Source: Nitrospirae bacterium RBG_13_39_12 | GTDB taxonomy: Bacteria; Nitrospirota; Thermodesulfovibrionia; Thermodesulfovibrionales; SM23-35 | Assembly (NCBI GenBank): GCA_001805125.1 | Contig: MHEF01000013.1 | Location: 1 to 11,161 of the forward strand | Direction of reading: 5' to 3' | Length of the DNA: 11,161 nucleotides | Shown here: piece by piece, positions 5,756 to 11,161 of the stretch | Layout: each line of letters begins with the position of its first letter | How positions within the stretch are numbered: position 1 is the first letter of the stretch | The notes under the pieces: model-generated | Told to the model about the DNA's origin: nothing | Databases searched by the model: none | Seen by the model: the letters and a program-made list of their open reading frames with translations, nothing else | Made by a program: the position numbers and the translations under genes

Positions 5756-7000
5756 CTACTTCCCTCCCCTGTTTATTTTTTTCAGTATCTCTTCGAATGA
5801 GCCAATATTCGGCTTTATGTAATACGGTGAAATGGTATGCCCGCTCAGGGCTTCCTGGGTCTTTAATCCATTTCCTGTTACACAGATTACAGTCGTCTCA
5901 TCCCTGCCAATTTTACCTGATTCAATAAGTTTTTTTGTTACTGCAACAGTAACTCCACCAGCTGTCTCCGCAAAAATTCCTTCTGTCCTTGAAAGCAGTT
6001 TTATAGCGTCGATAATTTCCTGGTCTGATACATCTTCTCCCGCACCACCTGTCTCAACCACAGCCTGGGTTGCATAATAGCCATCCGCTGGATTGCCTAT
6101 TGCAAGAGATTTAGCTATAGTGTTTGGTTTCACCGGTCTGATTAAATCCGTTCCCTGTTTTATCGCTGTAGATATGGGAGAACAGCCTGTTGCCTGTGCA
6201 GCAAAAACCTTCGTATTAAGCTCTCTTATTATTCCCAAATCTTTAAATTCCTTGAAGCTCTTCCAAATCTTTGTAAGGAGCGAACCGCTTGCACACGGGA
6301 TAACCACATTGTCCGGAGACCTCCACCCAAGCTGCTCTATAATCTCAAAACCATGAGTTTTTGAACCCTCTGCATAGAATGGTCTTATGTTTATATTCAC
6401 AAATGCCCAGTTATACTTATTTGCTATCTCACTGCACAGCCTGTTTACATCGTCATAGTAACCGTCTACTGCAATAAGATTAGGCTCATACACAAGTGAT
6501 GCAACTATCTTGCTCGCTTCGAGTGTTGCAGGGATAAATATAAATCTGTTAAAGCCTGCTCTTGCCCCAAGTGCAGATACAGAATGGGCCAGATTCCCTG
6601 TCGAAGCACATGCAACAGTATCAAACCCGAATTCTCTTGCCTTAGTCAGTGCAATTGCCACAACCCTGTCCTTGAACGAGAGTGTTGGATGGACAACAGT
6701 ATCATCTTTTACGTAAAGTTCCTTCACCCCCAACTCTCTTGCCAAATTATCAGCCTTTAAAAGAGGAGTATATCCTGAATTTAATCCAACCTGAGGTTCA
6801 CCATCTATCGGTAGGAGCTCTTTGTATCTCCATAAGTTCTTTTCACGTTTTTCTATCACCTTTTTATTAAGAACTTTTTTTATACTTTTGTAATCATATA
6901 CTACCTCGAGCGGACCAAAACAGAACTCACAGACATATACAGGAGCAATAGGATATTCTCTGCCGCATTCTCTGCATTTAAGACTTTTGACATATCCCAT
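5756..7000 (-). CDS. Divergent threonine-synthase paralogue (ThrC1), probable sulfur-transfer partner
   Basis: The 414-residue fold-type-II PLP enzyme starts with a four-cysteine zinc-ribbon-like segment (Cys9, Cys12, Cys24, Cys27) before the ThrC domain. The PLP lysine is Lys110 in HPTLSFKDR (104-112), followed by ASTGNLAHS (132-140), and VTGNGLK near 374-380. Compared with ThrC2, key segments differ: the substrate-phosphate motif NSINPFR becomes INIRPFY (203-209) and the PLP-phosphate loop GNAGN becomes ASGSL (237-241). It is coupled to the sulfur-carrier gene by TAGATG and sits between it and the JAMM gene. I infer a PLP enzyme accepting sulfur from the carrier, most likely on O-phosphohomoserine to give homocysteine. 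Alternatives are a plain second threonine synthase, an O-phosphoserine-dependent cysteine synthase, or a cysteate-synthase-like enzyme. ATG 7000 has AAAAGGG 8 bases upstream. Automated annotation would call it threonine synthase. Confidence 0.88.
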   Translation of the reverse strand: MGYVKSLKCRECGREYPIAPVYVCEFCFGPLEVVYDYKSIKKVLNKKVIEKREKNLWRYKELLPIDGEPQVGLNSGYTPLLKADNLARELGVKELYVKDDTVVHPTLSFKDRVVAIALTKAREFGFDTVACASTGNLAHSVSALGARAGFNRFIFIPATLEASKIVASLVYEPNLIAVDGYYDDVNRLCSEIANKYNWAFVNINIRPFYAEGSKTHGFEIIEQLGWRSPDNVVIPCASGSLLTKIWKSFKEFKDLGIIRELNTKVFAAQATGCSPISTAIKQGTDLIRPVKPNTIAKSLAIGNPADGYYATQAVVETGGAGEDVSDQEIIDAIKLLSRTEGIFAETAGGVTVAVTKKLIESGKIGRDETTVICVTGNGLKTQEALSGHTISPYYIKPNIGSFEEILKKINRGGK

Positions 7001-7070
7001 TTAAATATCCCTTTTCTGTTTGCATCAATTTTAAGAAAATATTAAACATTTTACTTCAAAATAGACAATA

Positions 7071-7089
7071 ATTTAAAGATTCTTTAAAT
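7071..7089. promoter_or_regulatory. 19-bp perfect inverted repeat upstream of ThrC1, candidate operator
   Basis: Two 9-base arms, ATTTAAAGA and TCTTTAAAT, flank a single T. The site lies 71-89 bases before the ThrC1 start in an AT-rich stretch where a promoter could sit; only weak promoter-like hexamers (for example TTGTCT downstream of it on the minus strand) are seen. It differs from the palindrome ahead of thrC2, so a common regulator is not implied. A transcription-factor site is an inference. Confidence 0.35.
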
Positions 7090-7146
7090 CCAGATATAAA
7101 ATTCTATCACGAATAAGACTGGCTTGAGCGATTCAGTCCGCACTCA

Positions 7147-7220
7147 GGCGGATTCGCCGAGGCGAAAAGGTATCGATCCCGATATTTATCAGGATTCTCA
7201 ATCCCGATAGATATCGGGAC
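7147..7220. repeat. Cluster of short hairpins in the 260-bp leader of ThrC1
   Basis: Two 20-bp direct copies, 7176-7195 and 7201-7220, match at 16 of 20 positions and are 5 bp apart. The second is a clean hairpin (TCCCGAT, loop AGAT, ATCGGGA); the first is a degraded version. Next to them, GGCG (7147-7150), CGCC (7155-7158) and GGCG (7161-7164) can form two mutually exclusive stems, the larger being TTCGCCGAGGCGAA (7153-7166). No U-run follows on the minus strand, so a classical terminator is unlikely. They may be dispersed repeat remnants or an RNA leader structure. The rest of the 7001-7260 gap shows only the palindrome at 7071-7089 and AT-rich sequence. Confidence 0.5.
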
Positions 7221-7260
7221 ATTATTCAATTTCATTATTTGGGTTAAATAAAGGGCAGTC

Positions 7261-7686
7261 TTATTCGTTACTTGGTTTTAAAATAAGTATTTCTACCTCT
7301 TTTACTTCTTTATCTTTTATTTCAAATGCCTTTACGACAGGTTCTTCATGGGAAAGGCTTACTATCACATATAATGAATCCTCATAAAAAGCAAGATTTA
7401 CGTCTTTTGGGGATGGATAAGCATCTGAATTTGGATGGGAATGATAAATCGCCGATATTTCAAGCCCCTGCTCCCTCATTTCTTTCATTGCTTTAAACTG
7501 TTCCCTTGAGTCCATCATATAACTGACATTCGATCTTTCGATATTTGTCATTTTATAAATATTCTGAATAACTCCCTTCCTGCCTGCAAGAATACCACAG
7601 GCCTCCTTTGGATAGGTCTTCCTGCAATGAAAAATTATTTCATCTGCCAGATTACCGGGGATTATTAATTGTGTATTGAATCGCAT
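7261..7686 (-). CDS. JAMM/MPN+ metalloprotease, Mec+-like
   Basis: The 141-residue protein carries a complete JAMM zinc site: Glu28 in PKEACG (26-31), then YHSHP (81-85, His82 and His84), and Ser92-x-x-Asp95 in PSPKD (91-95), with the canonical H-x-H-x7-S-x2-D spacing. It should be a catalytic zinc isopeptidase/peptidase of the small bacterial type. Mec+ of Mycobacterium, in the same family, removes the newly made cysteine from the C-terminus of the CysO carrier. Here the neighbours are an E1-like enzyme, a Gly-Gly carrier and a PLP enzyme, so release of a carrier-bound amino acid is the likely role. The start ATG at 7686 has an in-frame TAA two codons upstream and only a poor ribosome site. 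It lies 51 bp after the E1-like gene. Confidence 0.9.
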   Translation of the reverse strand: MRFNTQLIIPGNLADEIIFHCRKTYPKEACGILAGRKGVIQNIYKMTNIERSNVSYMMDSREQFKAMKEMREQGLEISAIYHSHPNSDAYPSPKDVNLAFYEDSLYVIVSLSHEEPVVKAFEIKDKEVKEVEILILKPSNE

Positions 7687-7737
7687 AATTTATAGAGAGC
7701 AAGCAAGATATAACATTTGACAGAATAGTACAGGTTT

Positions 7738-8520
7738 TTAGCTGTACTCTATAAGCTCTGTTATTGTCGGATGGTCAGAGCAGACAGGACAGTCAGGGTT
7801 CTTCGGTATCTTTACTTTCCTGAAAGAAGATTTGAGTGCATCATATATAAGAAGTTCTCCCTTGAGTAGTTCTCCCTTTCCGATTATAAATTTCAAGACT
7901 TCTGCTGCCTGAAGCGTACCTATCACACCTGGAACTACCCCGAGGAGACCGGCCGACTGGGGAGAAGGAAGAGCACCAGGTGGTGGGGGTTCTTCAAATA
8001 GACATCTGTAGCATGGGCCAGAACCAGGAATAACTGCTGTCACCTGTCCTTCAAATTTAAATATAGCTCCAGTTATAAGCGGTTTCTTTGCCATTATACA
8101 GGCATCGTTCACCAGAAATCTTGTAGGAAAATTATCGCTGCAATCAACAACAATATCAAAATCTTTTATCAAATCAATTATATTATGTTTTGTTAACCTC
8201 TTCTTGATGGGAACAACATTTACATCAGGGTTAAGAGCTTCAAATGTTGTTTTTGCAGATTCAACTTTTGGTTTCCCTAGAGTTTTGATACTGTGTGCAA
8301 TCTGTCGTTGAAGATTACTTAGTTCAACATCGTCATTATCAATAATCGCAATTGTTCCTACACCGGCTGCTGTTAAGTAATACCCAACAGGAGAACCAAG
8401 CCCCCCGGCCCCGACAATAAATACCTTAGCTTTTGCAATCTTTAACTGTCCCTCTTCTCCAACCTCGGGCAGAATAATATGCCTGTTGTATCGCTGGAGC
8501 TGTTCTTCTGTAAATTCCAT
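7738..8520 (-). CDS. moeB: MoeB/ThiF-family adenylyltransferase for a sulfur carrier
   Basis: The 260-residue E1-like protein adenylates the C-terminal glycine of a ubiquitin-like carrier before thiocarboxylate formation. Visible are RYNRHIILPEVG (10-21), the ATP loop GAGGLGSP (37-44), DNDDVELSNLQRQ (61-73), DCSDNFPTR (126-134), and two zinc-binding pairs, CYRC (170-173) and CPVC (244-247). There is no C-terminal rhodanese domain, unlike MoeZ. The cysteine normally found in the crossover loop (ALTC in E. coli MoeB, RNC in ThiF) is Pro187 here, in LPSPQSAG. The substrate is most likely the carrier at 5483-5755. AAGGAGG lies 12 bases before ATG 8520, with AAAGG closer. The symbol marks the family only; no molybdopterin genes are nearby, so a role in cysteine or homocysteine synthesis is favoured. 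Confidence 0.9.
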   Translation of the reverse strand: MEFTEEQLQRYNRHIILPEVGEEGQLKIAKAKVFIVGAGGLGSPVGYYLTAAGVGTIAIIDNDDVELSNLQRQIAHSIKTLGKPKVESAKTTFEALNPDVNVVPIKKRLTKHNIIDLIKDFDIVVDCSDNFPTRFLVNDACIMAKKPLITGAIFKFEGQVTAVIPGSGPCYRCLFEEPPPPGALPSPQSAGLLGVVPGVIGTLQAAEVLKFIIGKGELLKGELLIYDALKSSFRKVKIPKNPDCPVCSDHPTITELIEYS

Positions 8521-8537
8521 AAAACCTTTAATCCTCC

Positions 8538-8752
8538 TTAACCCAAAAAATGCAATTCATTCATTTTAAGGCAGGCATAGATGCAGATAAAGCTTTACCA
8601 GCAGCACCTTTGTAAGACACATGATATTCAGAGAGCCTGAATATTTTCATCAGTAACGATTGATATCATTGAATAACCCAATTCTGCTTTGTAAAGGTTT
8701 TTCTGCATATATGCCTGCTTTGGTCATCAGATAAATGCAGTTTTCGGGTTAA
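8538..8752. repeat. Imperfect 215-bp inverted-repeat element between hom and the E1-like gene (MITE-like)
   Basis: The two ends are inverted copies. The outer arms, 8538-8554 and 8752-8736, begin TTAACCC(A/G)AAAA and match at 15 of 17. The inner arms, 8571-8600 and 8718-8689, match at 26 of 30, with a poorly matched stretch between. In the middle is a separate perfect 8-bp hairpin, ATATTCAG-AGAGC-CTGAATAT (8624-8644). No transposase is encoded. The right end contains the hom stop codon (TTAA at 8749-8752) and the left end touches the ribosome site of the E1-like gene. Length, terminal inverted repeats and non-coding content suggest a miniature inverted-repeat element; a structured intercistronic RNA is the alternative. 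No clear target duplication was identified. Confidence 0.55.
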
Positions 8753-10047
8753 CTTTCTCCCCTGCCCTCAACTCTCATAAAAACAGTCTTATCCATTACA
8801 ACATTTAAACGGTCTATCTCTTTGATCGCCTGCCTTACATCCTTCTCCCTTGCCTCATGGGTAAGAACAACGAGAGGAACAGCTTCACCAATCCTTCTGC
8901 CTTTCTGTATAACTGAGGCAATACTTATATTATATTTACCGAGTATCCCTGAAATTTTGGAGAGAACACCCGGTCTGTCAAGAGCAGAAAACCTGAAATA
9001 GTACATGGACATTACGTCATCAATCTTTTTTATCCTTACATCTTTAACGGTCTTCGTAATAACAGGCACCCTTCCTATGGCGTTTTTCTTTATATTTCTG
9101 GCTATATCAGCAATGTCACTAACAACAGCGCTCCCGGTAGGCATATCTCCAGCGCCTCTGCCATAATATAAAGTTGAACCTGTAGCATCTCCCTCAACGT
9201 ATACCGCATTGAAGGAGCCCCCCACCTTTGATATCAAATAGTTCTTCGGAAGCATTGTTGGATGTACCCTGAGCTCTATCTTGTTGTCTGATTCTTTTGC
9301 TATAGCTAAAAGCTTCACTTTATATCCCAGATCAGACGCAAAACTTATATCCTGTGTGGAGATATTAGAAATGCCTTCCGTGTAAATATTTTTATAAGGC
9401 ACGGGGATGCCGTAACAAAGAGAAGCAAGTATTGCAAGCTTGTGAGCAGAATCTATACCCTCAATATCCAGGGTTGGATCTGCTTCAGCGTAGCCAAGCT
9501 CCTGTGCTTCTCTCAGTGCATCTGAAAATTCAACATTTTCTTCAGTCATCTTTGTCAGTATGTAGTTTGATGTGCCATTTATTATTCCGTATACAGCTTT
9601 TATTCTGTTTGCAACAAGACCTTCCCTTATTACTTTTATAATTGGGATACCACCTGCAACAGAAGCCTCAAAACCTACTTCAACTCCAGCCTTTTGAGCA
9701 GCAAAAAATATTTCATTACCTTCAGTGGCTAGAAGGGCCTTATTCGCTGTAACCACATGCTTACCATTACGGATCGCTTTTAGCATGAAATCTTTTGCGG
9801 GTCTGATACCGCCTATTAATTCCGCAACTATATCGATATCCGGATCATTCAGCACAGCATCAACGTCGGTAGTCAAAATACCTTTAGGGACTTTCACCCC
9901 CCTCTGTAACCTGATATTGCGGACAGCGATTCTTCGCAATTTAATCTCAAACCCTAGCCTCTCTTTTAAAACTTCTTTATTTTCAAGAAGAATCCTTACA
10001 GTACCAGTACCTACTGTTCCGAAACCTATAATACCTACGTTTATCAT
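8749..10047 (-). CDS. hom: Homoserine dehydrogenase with C-terminal ACT domain
   Basis: The 432-residue enzyme reduces aspartate semialdehyde to homoserine with NAD(P)H. The Rossmann motif GFGTVGTG (8-15) is at the N-terminus, followed by ANKALLA (101-107, catalytic Lys103), INGTSNYIL (156-164), YAEADPTLDIEGIDSAHKL (186-204, catalytic Lys204), GRGAGDMPTGSAVVSD (296-311), and an ACT domain (about 350-428, with LDRPGVLSKISGIL) that normally gives threonine feedback control. Length is typical of monofunctional Hom. ATG 10047 overlaps the aminotransferase stop (ATGA), so the two are coupled. Its stop lies inside the right end of an inverted-repeat element. It supplies homoserine both to the ApgM-type kinase/ThrC2 and, by inference, to the sulfur-transfer branch downstream. 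Confidence 0.96.
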   Translation of the reverse strand: MINVGIIGFGTVGTGTVRILLENKEVLKERLGFEIKLRRIAVRNIRLQRGVKVPKGILTTDVDAVLNDPDIDIVAELIGGIRPAKDFMLKAIRNGKHVVTANKALLATEGNEIFFAAQKAGVEVGFEASVAGGIPIIKVIREGLVANRIKAVYGIINGTSNYILTKMTEENVEFSDALREAQELGYAEADPTLDIEGIDSAHKLAILASLCYGIPVPYKNIYTEGISNISTQDISFASDLGYKVKLLAIAKESDNKIELRVHPTMLPKNYLISKVGGSFNAVYVEGDATGSTLYYGRGAGDMPTGSAVVSDIADIARNIKKNAIGRVPVITKTVKDVRIKKIDDVMSMYYFRFSALDRPGVLSKISGILGKYNISIASVIQKGRRIGEAVPLVVLTHEAREKDVRQAIKEIDRLNVVMDKTVFMRVEGRGES

Positions 10048-11161
10048 CTGTTCAACACCTTTTTTATCCCTTTCGTTGCCTGTTTAATCCTGTGTTCATT
10101 TTCTACAAGAGCAAACCGGACATAGTTGTCTCCACCCTCTCCAAATCCAATACCAGGTGATACCGCCACACCACCCTCTTTTATAAGCATCTTGGTAAAT
10201 TCGAGAGAACCCATTTTTCTGAACTTTTCAGGTATTTCAGCCCATACAAACATTGTTGCCTTAGGAGGGTCCACTTTCCAGCCAGCCCTTTGAAGTCCTT
10301 TTATAAGTATATCCCGCCGAGATTCATATGTTTTCCTGATTTCCTCAACACATTCCTGCGGTCCTCTCAGAGCTACAATGCTCGCAATCTGTATCGGCTG
10401 GAACATGCCATAGTCGAGATAGCTTTTTATCTTCGTCAGTGCTCCTACTATCTTTTTATTACCAACACAGAAACCCACCCTCCATCCTGCCATTGAATAA
10501 CTTTTTGTCATCGAGAAGAATTCAACACCTATATCCTTTGCACCAGGCACCTGAAGAAAACTCGGTGCCTGATAATTATCAAAGACAAGGTCGGCATAGG
10601 CCAGGTCATGTATAACAATAATATTATTTTCCTTTGCGAAATTTACAACTTTCGTAAAAAAATCAAGTCCTTCAACAACCTGTGTTGTCGGGTTATGCGG
10701 GAAATTTATTATCAGCATTTTCGGTCTTGGCCAGGAAGACTTGTATGCCTTTTCCATTTCTTCGAAGAAATCTATTCCCGGACCTATCGGAATATTCCTT
10801 ATTTCTCCTCCTGCTATTATTACGCTGTATGGATGTATCGGGTATGCAGGAGCAGGTGTCATTACAACATCACCAGGCCCAACAGTTGCGAGCACAAGAT
10901 GTGAAAGTCCCTCCTTAGAGCCTATCGTGACAACAGTCTCTATCTCCGGATCAAGTATCACATCGTAGCGCCTCGAGTACCATTCACACAAAGCATTCCT
11001 CAATTGTGTTATCCCTTTTGATGCTGAATACCTGTGGTTTTTTGGGTTTCTTGCAGCTTCACACAATTTATCCACGATATGTTTAGGTGTTGCACCGTCA
11101 GGATTCCCCATCCCGAGGTCAATGACATCCTCTCCTCGATGCCTTGCCTCAATCTTTAGAG
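10044..11161 (-). CDS. alaC: AlaC-type class I aminotransferase, 5' end cut by window edge
   Basis: A methionine codon at 11111 would give 355 residues, but the frame stays open to the right edge and the extra 16 codons read LKIEARHRGEDVIDLG, which fits the usual N-terminus before MGNPDGATP. The true start is therefore outside the window. Counting from the 11111 Met, it has HRYSASKGI (26-34), NFPHNPTTQ (136-144, Asn140), HDLAYADLVFD (168-178, Asp169 and Tyr172), SMTKSYSMAGWR (200-211, PLP Lys203, Arg211) and VRFALVENEHRIKQA (331-345). The sequence closely resembles E. coli AlaC (YfdZ), a glutamate-pyruvate aminotransferase; relatives are often annotated as LL-diaminopimelate aminotransferase. 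Either activity fits: alanine synthesis, or lysine synthesis in an aspartate-family cluster. It overlaps hom by ATGA. Confidence 0.9.
   Translation of the reverse strand, partial: LKIEARHRGEDVIDLGMGNPDGATPKHIVDKLCEAARNPKNHRYSASKGITQLRNALCEWYSRRYDVILDPEIETVVTIGSKEGLSHLVLATVGPGDVVMTPAPAYPIHPYSVIIAGGEIRNIPIGPGIDFFEEMEKAYKSSWPRPKMLIINFPHNPTTQVVEGLDFFTKVVNFAKENNIIVIHDLAYADLVFDNYQAPSFLQVPGAKDIGVEFFSMTKSYSMAGWRVGFCVGNKKIVGALTKIKSYLDYGMFQPIQIASIVALRGPQECVEEIRKTYESRRDILIKGLQRAGWKVDPPKATMFVWAEIPEKFRKMGSLEFTKMLIKEGGVAVSPGIGFGEGGDNYVRFALVENEHRIKQATKGIKKVLNR

Noticed and set aside
5756..7000. ThrC1 as a pseudogene copy of thrC
   Set aside because: The frame is intact, the PLP lysine motif and zinc-ribbon cysteines are kept, and it is translationally coupled to the carrier gene.
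7001..7260. SAM-type riboswitch ahead of ThrC1
   Set aside because: No SAM-I, SAM-II or related core motif was recognised in the leader by eye.
5483..8520. Molybdopterin or thiamine sulfur-carrier operon
   Set aside because: No moaA/C/E, mogA, thiG, thiC or thiH is present; all neighbours are amino-acid genes and a JAMM protein is included.
8641..8735. CTGATGA sequences on the minus strand that recall the hammerhead ribozyme core
   Set aside because: The adjoining helix is not followed by the required GAA core segment and no third stem or cleavage site could be placed.
10044..11111. Aminotransferase starting at the ATG at 11111
   Set aside because: The frame is open for 16 more codons to the window edge and these match the conserved AlaC N-terminal region, so this ATG is internal.

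Overview
The window is bacterial and is essentially one long, tightly packed minus-strand gene cluster for aspartate-family and branched-chain amino acid synthesis. Reading in the direction of transcription (high to low coordinates), it holds: an AlaC-type aminotransferase (start lies beyond the right edge), homoserine dehydrogenase (hom), a MoeB/ThiF-type E1-like adenylyltransferase, a JAMM/Mec+-type metalloprotease, a divergent threonine-synthase paralogue (called ThrC1 here), a ThiS/MoaD-like sulfur carrier ending in Gly-Gly, a stand-alone NIL-domain protein, a canonical threonine synthase (ThrC2), an ApgM-family protein of the proposed homoserine-kinase type, a lysine-sensitive-type aspartokinase (lysC) and citramalate synthase (cimA, C-terminus cut by the left edge). 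No convincing plus-strand gene, rRNA, tRNA, CRISPR or transposase gene is seen. Base composition is moderate to low in GC (not computed).

Layout. Right block (8749-11161): alaC and hom overlap by an ATGA. A 228-bp gap follows (8521-8748); most of it is an imperfect inverted-repeat element that resembles a MITE. Middle block (5232-8520): the sulfur-transfer genes and ThrC1. ThrC1, the sulfur carrier and the NIL protein are nearly contiguous (TAGATG junction, then an 11-14 bp gap), while a 260-bp leader with hairpins and a perfect 19-bp palindrome lies ahead of ThrC1. Left block (1-5025): thrC2, apgM, lysC and cimA are overlapping, abutting or 34 bp apart. A 206-bp gap with a 16-bp palindrome and a paired-hairpin repeat separates it from the middle block.

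How the genes fit together. LysC makes aspartyl phosphate, Hom makes homoserine (aspartate-semialdehyde dehydrogenase is not in the window), the ApgM-type protein probably phosphorylates homoserine, and ThrC2 turns O-phosphohomoserine into threonine. CimA opens the threonine-independent route to isoleucine. The middle block looks like a protein-thiocarboxylate sulfur pathway analogous to CysO/CysM/Mec+ of Mycobacterium: the E1-like enzyme would charge the carrier, ThrC1 would move sulfur onto an amino-acid precursor, and the JAMM protein would release the product. Because the partner is a threonine-synthase paralogue embedded among homoserine genes, I infer the acceptor is O-phosphohomoserine and the product homocysteine (hence methionine). 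This is a hypothesis, and it is the most interesting content of the window.

Organism. Gene content (ApgM-type homoserine kinase, lysC-cimA, alaC-hom, ThiS/NIL next to thrC) and the dispersed hairpin repeats suggest an anaerobic bacterium of the Nitrospirota/Desulfobacterota type, with low confidence.
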